Assembly: GCF_019925205.1 (NCBI RefSeq)
Contig: NC_083565.1
Location: 33,074,241 to 33,138,240, forward strand
DNA: 64,000 nt
Origin: Metopolophium dirhodum
Lineage: Eukaryota > Arthropoda > Insecta > Hemiptera > Aphididae
Direction of reading: 5' to 3'
The notes beneath the pieces are model-generated. The model did not search any database. It had not been told where the DNA came from and saw only the letters and a list, made by a program, of their open reading frames with translations. The position numbers were made by a program, and so were the translations under genes. Shown one piece after another: positions 50,036 through 60,042 of this stretch (position 1 is its first letter; the number at the start of each line of letters is the position of its first letter).

Positions 50036-51300
50036 GGTACATAATTACCTTGAATCTTGTACCATAAAGGTATAATACCTTGTAGTGTGTTATAGAAAAT
50101 AATATTATCATCTTTATTTTTTTATAACACACTACCGTTTTGACTCTGCCGATTATAAAATACAAAAGGGGAAAGTGTAGGCAACCGCTCTGACTTTACT
50201 GTCAGTGGCGTAGACATGATTTCTGAAAGGGGAGGGGATCAAAACAACAAAAAAAACGACTTGGCTAAATGGGATGGGAAAATTTGTTCCCAATTTACAA
50301 CCGCGGAATGATTTTTCGGCGGAGTGACATTTTTTTAACATAAATTTGTTTTTAAGCTGGATACACTATACAATGTTTTTGACCGATTTTTCGCGAGGTT
50401 TCGTTGTCATCTGGTCACTTGTTAACATTTAACAAAAACATATCAATTATGATTCATACATTTTTTATTGTACCTGTATGGAGGAAAAATATCGAGTAAC
50501 GTCCTTTGGTTTGTATTTTAAATGATCTTTTCTTCGTCTTTATACTAAAGTATAGATACCACAAATCAATATAATTACGTTGAAGCTTGTACCATAAAGG
50601 TATAATACCTTGTAGTGTGTTATAGAAAATAATATTATCATCTTTATTTTTTTATAACACACTACCGTTTTGACTCTGCTGATTATAAAATATAAAAGGA
50701 GAAAATATAGGCAACTGCTCTGACTTCACTGTCAGTGGCGTAGACATAATTTCCAAAGAAGAGAGGGAGATCAAAAAAAAAAAAAAAACGACTTGGCTAA
50801 ATGGGATGGGAAAATTTGTTCCCAATTTACAACCGCGGAATGGTTTTTCGGCGGAGTGACATTTTTTTAACATAAATTTGTTTTTAAGCTGGATACACTA
50901 TACAATGTTTTTGACCGATTTTTCGCGAGGTTTCGTTGTCATCTGGTCATTTGTTAACATTTAACAAAAACATATCAATTATGATTCATACATTTTTTAT
51001 TGTACCTGTATGGAAGAAAAATATCGAGTAGCGTCCTTTGGTTTGTATTTTAAATGATCTTTTCTTCGTCTTTATACTAAAGTATAGATACCACAAATCA
51101 ATATAATTACCTTGAATCTTGTACCATATATTTTTTTATAACACACTACCGATTTGACTCTGCTGATTATAAAATACAAAAGGGGAAAGTGTAGGCAACC
51201 GCTCTGACTTTACTGTCAGTGGCGTAGACATGATTTCTGAAAGGGAAGGGGATCAAAACAACAAAAAAAACGACACGGGTAAATAGGATGGACAAATTTG
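50036..51300. repeat. About 530-bp tandem repeat, 2.4 units
   Basis: Units start near 50041, 50571 and 51103 with ATAATTAC(C/G)TTGAA. Units 1 and 2 are offset by 530 bp; the third lacks about 46 bp near its start and breaks off near 51300. Conserved landmarks are ACACACTACCG, TGACTCTGC, GTCAGTGGCGTAGACAT, ACAACCGCGGAATG and GAGGTTTCGTTGTCATCTGG. The antisense 60-73 codon frames recur per unit and are repeat readings. The source element is unknown; GTGGCGTAGACATGATTTC looks like a transposon terminus. Confidence 0.75.
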
Positions 51301-52300
51301 AAAATCCCCCACCCTCTCAAAACTTGAAAGTGACAAAATATTATTATTTCACTAAAACAGTATAGTCTTTAAATAAATTTAAAAATTACAAAAATCTATA
51401 AATAACAAATGCATATTTGTTCCCAATAATGTTTCCCGAGGTGAAATTTTTTTAACATAAATATGTTTTAAGCTGGATACATGATTAAATGTTTTTACTA
51501 TTTAAGTCGCGGGCGACGTGTGCATTTCGCCCAAGACTGAAATTTCCTTCCCGCCCGAGCCACACATACTAATTTTTGTCACGCTTCTCTAGTAGGTTAA
51601 ATTAATTTTTAAAAAAAACACATATATAATACCTACATTCTCAAATGTCATTGTGTAAATAAAATACAATAATCAACTCTAAAAGTTTCATTTAACCGAA
51701 TGTTTTTTTAAATCACAACAAAATAACTAAATTCGTTACTTTTGGTTTTAATATGTAATTTATTTCTCCCGAGATTTGAACTTATAATATCTGTAAAATA
51801 TGACTGTATTTATATATTTATTACATTTTTTTGGTTACATTATGAACCATTTATGAGTATCCTTGTTCAACATTTTCAATCCTTATAGCTATAAATGTCG
51901 AACATTTTTAACTAGGTACTAAAACATTGGTAAATATTCAGTTTGATGAATGTTGTCAACATTTTAACTTAAAATACTTATAAAAATAATAACAGAAAGT
52001 GTCACAGGCGACCCTCGGAAGATGTGAAATCATAAATGTGAACTTAGAAATAAAGATTTATTATGTTGAATTTGAAGTAAATATTCTTAATTTAAAACAA
52101 GTGGCTTTCATATTATTAGATAAGATTGTAGATTGTAGGATAAGATTGAAAACTATATTAATTATATTTGTTCAAATTTTATTTTTCAGATCACAAAAAA
52201 ATTATCATTGGTTATTTATATTCACATTTTCTATTTGCACGATTAAACTTTCAAAATATTTTGATTTGTTTTGAAATGTTTAGGAACATTTTCAGTTTCA
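51301..52300. repeat. Mixed dispersed repeats
   Basis: 51335-51420 repeats part of 49605-49700. 51660-52120 is the partner of 26870-27240, and R1-like words follow to 52300. No gene is seen; a 91-codon frame at 51999 runs across these repeats. Confidence 0.45.
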
Positions 52301-52402
52301 AATTTTATTGCTCTTTGCCACCGCGTCGGCTGCCGAAAGGACGTGTCCAGAGGTCCATTTCAATGCCCCCCCCACACTTTCGAAATTTGAACTTTTGATC
52401 AC

Positions 52403-52610
52403 GCCAAACGTTTGTGCATCGTTTGTGCAGAAATGTGCACCAAGTCCAATCGTTTGTGCACAAAAACTGAAAGCTCTATCCCAAAAACAAAATGGGGGGG
52501 GGGTGCCATTGAAACGGTAGCCCCCCACATTGAATATCTGGATTTTTGAATGTGCCAAACGTTTGTGCAACGTTTGTGCAGAAATGTGCACCAGGTCCCG
52601 ACGTTTGTGC
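52403..52610 (+). repeat. Ordered CGTTTGTGC repeat, two blocks of three
   Basis: CGTTTGTGC occurs at 52409, 52420, 52451, 52560, 52571 and 52602: two triplets with identical spacing (11 then 31 bp), 151 bp apart. The two 45-bp blocks (52403-52447 and 52554-52598) differ at only two positions. Between them is a G-run (about 52494-52503) and CCATTGAAACGG. It is unlike the AT-rich surroundings. Its class is unknown. Confidence 0.75.
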
Positions 52611-52657
52611 CCGAAGTCCGTTCCGTAGTGCTAACGCGGATTTATTATTGTTTACTA

Positions 52658-52960
52658 GCGCAAAGCGCCGTCTTTTATGTTATACGAATATGGTATATTG
52701 CTTATGCACGAATTGCCAGTATTGTTTTTTTATTATATCTATTGCGTGGGCGCGAATCGTCATCTCTTTGTAATTGTATGAAAGTCGTATTCATTTTTTA
52801 GTGTGCGCTTAATTGTTATAATAATACATATTATAAGCAAAGGCGCTAACCGCCACGTTTTTATTATCATATCTTGTGAGCTCAAATCGCGCATTTTATT
52901 ATTATTACGTGCTTGTATCGGTGCGAATCGCCAAGTTTTATTATAACTTATCATTGTCGT
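52658..52960 (+). repeat. Degenerate minisatellite, about 45-bp unit, seven units
   Basis: Unit starts are near 52658, 52703, 52746, 52800, 52840, 52884 and 52919. The consensus is roughly GCGCGAATCGCCA then a GTTTTATTATAA-like stretch. Units are strongly diverged, but the alternation of a CG-rich head and an AT-rich tail at about 45-bp steps is clear. Confidence 0.55.
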
Positions 52961-53084
52961 GTGTCAATTTTTAAATTTATGCGGGCCCAGGTGGCAGCAG
53001 CTGGCCAGCCGAGCACCGTCATTTAAATTAACTAACAAATTTTCTTATTAAATTAAACTATAATTTTTGTCATTTAACTATATA

Positions 53085-53500
53085 ATGATTATATTATAGC
53101 TAGGAAAGCCATGTATATTGTATACCAGCTAATATAATTTTATATTTATTACATATTTTTTTTTTTAAATTTTTATTATAAACTGATTGTGTAATAGCTA
53201 GGACAGCATATATTTATATTTTTAATATTATATAATACTATATAATACTATATTAATACTTTATTAATATAATTATGATGTAGCTAGGAAAGCCAAGTAT
53301 ACCACCAAATAAAATTTTATACTTATTACATATTTTTTTTTTTTAAATTTTTATTATAAACAGATATAATAGCTATGTATACCAAACTGCAGCTATGGAT
53401 ATTACCAGCTAATATAACTTTATACTTATAAATTTGTTTTTTAATTTTTATTATAAACTGATTATATAATAGCTATAGGAAAGCCATGTATAATATAATT
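53085..53500 (+). repeat. Degenerate tandem repeat, about 95-bp unit, five units
   Basis: TAGCTAGGAAAGCCATGTAT-like heads occur at 53097, 53196, 53281, 53371 and 53468. Most are followed by CTAATATAA, a T-rich stretch and TTTTTATTATAAACTGAT. The steps vary between about 85 and 100 bp. It is non-coding. Confidence 0.65.
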
Positions 53501-54060
53501 GTATACTTATATATTTTTGTTTTAATATATATTATATCAGAAATATTACACAATGTTTTGAATTCTAATTTCCTATTCTGTACTAAAAAATTAAATAGCA
53601 AAATTGTAATAAGGAGCATAAAAATGTATAAAATCATTTATTATCTTCACAATATTGGAGTTGATTGTTTTTAAAATATAGAAGGATAATATTATCAAAA
53701 TCACCTCCATATAATGTAATCACAACATTAAACTGAATATTTTTACAATCGCCGTCAATAATCATCATTAGAAACATTTAAAAACAATATTCTGAAAATT
53801 CCTAACATATAATGTTCTTGCAACTATTAAAAATAATATTCACACAAGAAACACATTAAATATTTTCTATATATTTTAAGAGATTATTGTGGAAACATTG
53901 GATCCTCTGCCAAATAGTGATCTAATAATATTGTGACAATAATCAAAAACATTTTTCGAGCAATTTTCATCGAATATACATAAAATGTTTAAATTAAAGC
54001 ATGAATATTGTTAAAAAATTGTCAAAACATAATATTGCTGTGAGTTCTTTTTATGCTTAC
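53501..54060. other. AT-rich spacer
   Basis: No gene, inverted repeat or repeat shared with the rest of the window was recognised. Confidence 0.4.
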
Positions 54061-54345
54061 ATTAATATTTTATTATTATATCTATTTCTATCACTTGATT
54101 ATTTTTAAATTTATTTTTATGTATTATGCACCTACTACGACGTAGGTCATATTTTAATTTTTTTTTCATCACAAAAATTACACTAATACGATAATAAATC
54201 CGAGGGGGGGCTGAATTCAGATTAGGGGGCTTAGCCCCCCCCCCACCAAGTCCCACCTTATGTGTGCCTATGATAATGTGAGACTCATTGTATATGGTAT
54301 ATTGGTACCGGTACGGAAAATATTGTACCCACCGGCTACCACCCA
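54061..54345. mobile_element. Transposon terminus with GGGGGGCTTAGCCCCCC palindrome
   Basis: The block at about 54203-54290 (GAGGGGGGGGCTGAATTCAG, GGGGGCTTAGCCCCC, CCTTATGTGTGCCTATG) resembles the ends of the element at 5162-6111. The partner end was not found, so limits are uncertain. Confidence 0.35.
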
Positions 54346-55650
54346 CGTAAAATAGATAATATTATACAAGTTTATACTTTATAGTTACGCAGGTTAAAAA
54401 TTATGGTGTTGACTGTTAGGTTATTCCGCGTTGTTTATTCAGGTTTAGGAGCACCGTAAATTGACCGTGTATAGTCCAAAAATTCAAATTGAAAGTGTAG
54501 TGATATTTCGTTAGGTATGCACCTAAATACACCAATTTGAAAGTACCATCTCCCTGATTTTTCATGTACCCGAAACTCCGGTTGACGACGGTTTTTTTTT
54601 ATGTGAAAACATCTTATTCGGCGTTCAGATGCATCGCCCCTTGCAAGTGAAAATTTTCGCGCGTACCTAATCGTCTTCGCGATTTTTATATCCGGGGTTC
54701 TAATGGTTTTTCGAAATTCTCGAAAAACACCGAAAATTATTTTGCCACTAACAGTCTGATTCGGACGTCGGACGGACTGGGCGTCAACCTTGGAGGTAGA
54801 TCGAGATCGGAATAATTCGTGCCGCGGCATGCCAATCGAATTTTCCATGGAGGTAAATATGGACGCGGTCAAATCGATTCTGCGTAAACACCAACGGTTT
54901 GATTGCGTTGACGTGGATGTCGTTTATCAACATTCCCATCAATCAATAATGTTATCAAAACGAAAAAATACATCGGTCGGTTTAACTTTTCGTGTCGTAC
55001 CTACCTGCTGTCGCATCGTCGTCGTGTAATTTTTTTTAAAGGTAAGTATTTTTTGTTTTTATTCATTATGTTAATCAGAAGAAAAAATACATATTCTGAG
55101 CTTTATTACTCATATACATTTTTGCGTTTAGGTATTTTTTATTAAATATTTAACTTGAAATGTTTACGTGTTGGGTGGGGCAATGCGCGTGTAGGGGACA
55201 CATTGAGACACATTTGTTTCGTCTTATACTCTTGCGGCTCGTTCATAATGGCCGGTTGAGTATCGGTTAAGACGGCAGAATTCCATCGGTAACACTAAAG
55301 AAATTATAAAAATCACATATTACTAAGAATATATTATGATATTATTATTGCTATTAAAGTAATTTATTTTACTATTTATTAGGCTTAGTCGTACAGTATA
55401 GGTTATTAAAAATTTATTTTTTGCGAAAAAATTACATTTGAAAATGTTATTGTGATGTGTATACAATATTCTAATACACCTATATTTAAAGGGTCTATTG
55501 TTTATAAGTACCCACAAACCCACGAATAATATTTCGTACCCACAGTCTAATTCGGAAGTCTGACTGGGCGTCAACCTTGCAGGAGGTAGGGTGAGATCGG
55601 AATTCGTGCCGAGCGAAATTTCCGGGGAGTTTTTTATTTTTTTTTTAGCT
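54346..55650 (+). repeat. Partial extra copy of the type II kelch upstream block, with local duplication
   Basis: 54955-55300 matches 39310-39650 (copy D) and 58385-58720 (copy E), including GGTAAGTATTT, AATCAGAAGAAAA and ATACATATTCTGAGC. A GTCTGATTCGGA(C/A)GTC, GACTGGGCGTCAACCTT and GAGATCGGAA block at 54745-54830 is repeated at 55540-55620. No kelch exon follows. A 145-codon Arg-rich antisense frame (54435-54872) is the longest single open frame here without any family match; it is not called as a gene because no homologue or splice context is visible. Confidence 0.5.
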
Positions 55651-55739
55651 CAATTTGTTTGTCTCTTATATATATATATATGCGTGTAGGTATGTACGTA
55701 GCATACCTATTATGTTAATATTTTATCCTATTAAAAGTC

Positions 55740-55888
55740 ATAACTTTGTGTTCTGAATAAAAAAAATTTGAACAAATATGAAAATCCAACATAAAAATGT
55801 TCAATCCCATCCTGTCCAATACACCAACTAGATTCACTTTCCCATGGAAAAAGACGCTGTTGAAGGAAATGGAAGTATAGTTTTACTG
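55740..55888 (-). repeat. R1 repeat (reverse), left of a foldback insertion
   Basis: The reverse complement contains GGAAAGTGAATCTAGTTGG and CAGTAAAAC, as in R1 at 10138-10200. R1 resumes at 56814 beyond the foldback. Confidence 0.6.
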
Positions 55889-56226
55889 AATCCCGGAAAT
55901 AAAATCCCCAGGAAAAAAAATCCCCAGACTACAGTATTACTCACAACCACACGCAACATGAACAAATATTTTTCAAACGTTAATAATTAGCGTCTATAAT
56001 TACCGTTTACCACATTATTGATATTCAATTACAAATACGTATATATTATATTATTAAAAAAAGTATACCTACATTATAAATAATATTTTGTTTTAAATAT
56101 AATTATGTGTAATTCAACTTAATTAATTCAACAACTCCACAAATGTATAGCATATAAAAATATTTCGAATGATCGACACGTCAATCAATAATAAAGTTAA
56201 AAACATAGTATACAAAAATATTATAC

Positions 56227-56500
56227 GGACTAAGGCGTCGGCTGCGACGCAGCCGAACCGAGTTCGATACCTCGGCCGCGGGCGGCATTTTTATTCGGGC
56301 AAGTCACGGTGTCCGGAGAACAAGTGCCGCCACCCCCCCCCCCCCTAACCAGGGCACGGCAGAAACCTACGGGTGTCCCTTTAGAAATTCTGCCGAAACA
56401 CAACACACACGTGTACCAACCTACCCAATTTAAAAACCTACAGTGCCCTCCCCCACACCCAATGGCCCATGTTGCCGCGGGTTACCCGATAAAAAAAAAA
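56227..56500 (+). mobile_element. tRNA-derived SINE with poly-A tail and 13-bp target duplication
   Basis: GGACTAAGGCGTCGG followed by CGAGTTCGATACCTCGG is the D-arm to T-arm (B box) part of a Ser/Leu-type tRNA; the tRNA head is missing. A GC-rich body with CCCCCC and CACACACGTGTACC follows, ending in about 13 A. The duplication AAAAATATTATAC flanks it (56214-56226 and 56501-56513). It inserted into the loop of the foldback element. The 88-codon frame across it is incidental. Confidence 0.8.
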
Positions 56501-56525
56501 AAAAATATTATACAAAATATAGGTG

Positions 56526-56526
<1 letters not shown>

Positions 56527-56564
<38 letters not shown>

Positions 56565-56567
56565 TCA
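56527..56567 (+). repeat. (AAT)n microsatellite
   Basis: About 13 units of AAT follow directly after the SINE target duplication, an expansion typical next to A-rich retroposon tails. Confidence 0.8.
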
Positions 56568-56813
56568 AACAATAATTTATTAAATGTAGGCACGAGGCAT
56601 ATTACACATAATATATTATTATATTATAATATAATATACGTATTTGTAATTATACATTAATAATGTGGTAAACGGTAATTATAGATACTATAATTAATGT
56701 TTAAAAAATATTTGTTCATGTTGCATGTGGACTGTGGTTGTGAGTAATATTGTAGTCTGGCGATTTTTTTTCCTAGGGTCGGGGATTTTTTTTTCCGATT
56801 ACCAGTTTTACTG

Positions 56814-57829
56814 CCCCAAACGCTAAGGACAGAAACAAAAATAAAAAAAAAACACACATGATCGTAAAATCAATACATTCATCGTTTCGCTCATAATAAA
56901 AAAATATCTACAAATAACAGCAAATATTGAAATTTACACTAAGTTTTATACTATTTTCTATCCTTGATGCAACTATCAAAATATTTTGATTCGTTTTGAG
57001 CGATGTACAGACATTTGAGATTTTTTATTGTATTTCCAAAAATTTGTACAAAATTCAAAATTTTCAAATTATTTCCTAGATAAAAATGTGTAAAAAAAAA
57101 TAAACATTTATATATAGCTAAGGATTGAATATCTAAAACAAAGGTTTCACGAAAGTAGTTTATGTATGGTATCCAAAAAATATAAAAAAAAAATTACATT
57201 AACTTTTTGTACAGGTATTAGGTATAATATACATTGTCTAATTTCGACAAATTTTCGACAAATTAGAGTATTATATATTTAAACAAATAATAATAACTAT
57301 GATAGCTGTTTGGAAACATTTAAAATATATTATTATTTATTATAACGATATAACACTCAATGACATTTCCAAATGCAATATTTTCGACGAAAACTAATTT
57401 ATCCTTCGACTGTACCTACTACTAATGCCCCCAATAATAACAAAGTGGTATAATTACCTTTATCACTATTAAATCATAAAATATAGGCATACTTGGTATA
57501 ATCATAGGTGCACAGACCAACTATGCTTAGAATCGGTTTTTTTTAAAATATACAATGAGTTAAAATTTACAAAAATGAATGAATGGGGTGAATCGCTCTA
57601 TATCACATACAATATATTCCATACATTTGTGTAATCAAATTGCAATGTGCATGTAGGTATATATTATAGGTAGGTATATTATATAATGGTATATAGGTAA
57701 TAGGTATGCAATGGCGAGGGGGTGGGGGGGGGAACAGTGAGACTATGGACTTCACTTAATCTGTGGTGAGACCTTAGTCCATTAGCATACAAAAATTGTA
57801 TGTGAAATTGTAAGTGTTTGGCAGTGTAC
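56814..57829 (-). repeat. R1 repeat (reverse) and spacer
   Basis: From 56814 the R1 copy continues to TTCATCGTTTCGCTCATAAT (56879). A second R1 body lies at about 56960-57560. The remainder is AT-rich with a G-run (57717-57732). No gene is seen. Confidence 0.5.
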
Positions 57830-58643
57830 ATATAGAGAGAAATCAAATCAAATGGTCCGCACCGATATGCAACGATGCGAAACGGTTTAGTTCTGATATC
57901 ATGGATCGTATTTGAATATTACAACAAAATGAGTAAAATCGCTACACGAGAAGTAGAGTCAATATCCAAATAATGATATGAACTCCAAACGCTATTATAA
58001 ACGACCAATGGAAATTATATTATACATATACGGTCATTTGTTTTACAATTACACCAAAATCCAAAATCGATTTTGCTTGAAATTCCCATTTTTCCTCAAT
58101 AATTGTCACGTTGTTTTTCCCGGCGCTTTTGAAAACTACTGGGAATTTTAGCCTCACGAATGCACCAACTGGATTCCCTTTCCCCTCGAACAAGATACTG
58201 AAGTTTAAAATCGAAGCATTATTTCGAGTACTCGTCGTGTACGCGGACGCAAAAAAGTGCCCAAGCACATTATTTTTTTTTTACGTTGGTCACTCTTTAA
58301 ATGCCAAAATTATTGTATCCCTATCCTTATCAATTTTCTGACAATTACCGGCCTGTACCATAAACATTTCTCTCAATTATGTTAACAAAACAAGAAAATA
58401 CGTCGTCCGGCTCGCCCGGTTAAATTTGTTCGTGTCGTACTGTCGTGTAATTTTTTTAATGGTAAGTATTTTTTGTTGTATTACATTATGCTATTAATCA
58501 GAAGAAAAAAATACATATTCTGAGCAATAATTACTCACATAAAACTTTGCGTTTAGGTATTTTTATTTAACTTGAAATGGTTAACGTTTGGCAATACGCG
58601 ATGGGGCACAATGAGACACATTTTTCTTGTCTTATACTCTTTA

Positions 58644-58758
58644 AGAGCCGTTCATGATGGCCGGTTAAGAATCGGTTGAGACTAACCGGCAGAATTCCAA
58701 CGGTAATACTAAAGAAATTCTGTCGGTTTGTGTTATCAGACATTGTAAGAACGGCCCT
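58644..58758. mobile_element. Small inverted-repeat MITE in the copy E upstream block
   Basis: AGAGCCGTTC at the left pairs with GAACGGCCCT at the right. Inside, GCCGGTTA and TAACCGGC form a short hairpin. It is orthologous in position to 39609-39712, and a half copy is near 55230-55300. The group is probably PIF/Harbinger-like. Confidence 0.55.
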
Positions 58759-58938
58759 TGTATCACGTCTAATGTGTTAAATTTTACTAAAATAGGGAAT
58801 AGTTATTAATACTGTAGAAGCTGCTTATTAGGAACACGGATAATTGATACAATAGCGTTATTAAAACAAATTGTCCCGGGACGGACCATTGCCGTCGTTA
58901 CAATTGTTTTTACTGTATTCTATCGTAAGTGCAGTTCC

Positions 58939-58946
58939 TATATAAG
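58939..58946 (+). promoter_or_regulatory. TATA box of the type II upstream block
   Basis: TATATAAGAATG is conserved between E (58939) and D (39962). It lies about 100 bases before the AUG of the decayed reading frame (59036 in E, 40075 in D), so it probably served that gene. Whether it drives the kelch gene about 1 kb downstream is unknown. Confidence 0.35.
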
Positions 58947-59035
58947 AATGCTCTTTCCTGTACGTATCGTTCCTAGTTCAGCTTCGTCATGCGTACGTAA
59001 GACGATTAGTCTTTCATACTTCTAAAAATCTAAAA

Positions 59036-59400
59036 ATGTCTTAACTCCAACATATAAGTTTGAAACAGAAGTGCGAGTTATTTAAGTCGTACAATGTTCT
59101 TCCAAAAATTCGTTTAACTGGTGCCGCAGTTCGTTTAACGTTATTCCACATTCAATTGGATTTTATAAAGAATATTTGAATATTTAACGCGCAACAATGG
59201 AAAATGTTCCAGTCTGAAATGGAAAAGATAAAGTTGTAGCTAAAACGTTTAAGGAATGGTTCTTACAAGTGAGGAAAAAAGATGCCCGGATCAATGGTCC
59301 ACTTTTAAGTCGAAAAGCAGAAGGGGAAAAACGAAACTCGATAGTAATAGGTAAGAGTCAGATTGTCAGAAGCCACAGTTTTTCAAGGGAGTGAAAGTAT
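59036..59400 (+). pseudogene. Decayed Psq/CENP-B-like (Tigger-type) DNA-binding reading frame
   Basis: After AUG 59036 the frame is broken at once, but 59057-59180 reads SLKQKCELFKSYNVLPK with LTGAA, resembling the first helix-turn-helix of Tigger/CENP-B/jerky proteins. Then 59245-59390 reads FKEWFLQVRKKDARINGPLL, resembling the second (CENP-B) domain. Stops and a frameshift separate them. The copy D block keeps only the first few codons (MSKRHDLS, 40075). It could be a captured pogo-type transposase or a host-like gene; recognition is by motif only. Confidence 0.45.
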
Positions 59401-60042
59401 CACCATTAGAGTACAAGACATACAAAATCGCTTGAATGACAACAGTTCCTAATATACTTCTGTACACAGATTGTTGCAATTATTATACATAATATCTCAG
59501 TGTAAACCAACCCATGTCTTATTTTGATTGTGATATAACTTGTAGAAAAATCTGTGTCTCAATGTGTCAACCTCTACACATCACATTTTAAAACAAACAA
59601 ACTATATCCCTTATTTTTCCAGGCACCCAAAGTCTCTATACTAGCCTAGGTGTAACAATATCAAATAGACTATTCAAATTAATTTTAATACAATTACTGA
59701 TAATTTTAATACAATTACTTAAGTAAACCACTTTAAAGGAAAGAACATATTTTTAGATATGTACCTACCTATATGGAATTCAACAATATTTTACTAAAAA
59801 ATATATTGTATAAACACCATCTCAAAACAATATCATGTTAGTAATGTTGTACAAAAATTATTCCATAATATTTTAAAATCATTTCATTTCATCCAGCAAA
59901 CTTTGCTCTCGATATTTATTTTTTATGATTTTAATTTAAAATAATTATGGATTTCATTATTTTTTCATAGAGAATTGTTAACAATATTTATCGATAATTA
60001 TGATTGATAGTTAAAATGTCTTTTTTAGTTTGAAAATACAAA

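Larger units (their letters stand above)
55889..56803. mobile_element. Foldback, Mutator-like element (915 bp) with 10-bp target duplication
   Basis: Arms 55889-56085 and about 56595-56803 are inverted copies. Shared features are two AATCCCC-type A-rich tracts, CAGACTACA(G/A)TATTACTCACA, CATGAACAAATATTTTT and ATTACCGTTTACCACATTAT. The element is flanked by perfect 10-bp duplications AGTTTTACTG (55879-55888 and 56804-56813) within an R1 repeat. Long arms with a 9-10 bp duplication point to the Mutator superfamily. No transposase is present. Its loop holds a SINE. Confidence 0.78.
57830..60042 (+). other. 5' region of kelch copy E (type II upstream block)
   Basis: It is colinear with 39170-40725 of copy D: GGTCCGCACCGATATGCA, GTAAGTATTTTTTG, the shared MITE, TATATAAG, and the decayed AUG reading frame at 59036. 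An R1 fragment (58030-58150) is extra. Bases 59890-60042 contain the region shared by all copies up to the ATG; the likely acceptor here is TTTTTTAG (about 60021-60028). Confidence 0.5.

Noticed and set aside
52298..52591. Overlapping 70-97 codon frames on both strands near 52300-52800
   Set aside because: They read through the CGTTTGTGC repeats; their repeated CAQT/CAPS-like peptides are repeat translations, not domains.
56309..56575. 88-codon proline-rich frame
   Set aside because: It reads through the SINE body, its poly-A tail and the AAT microsatellite.
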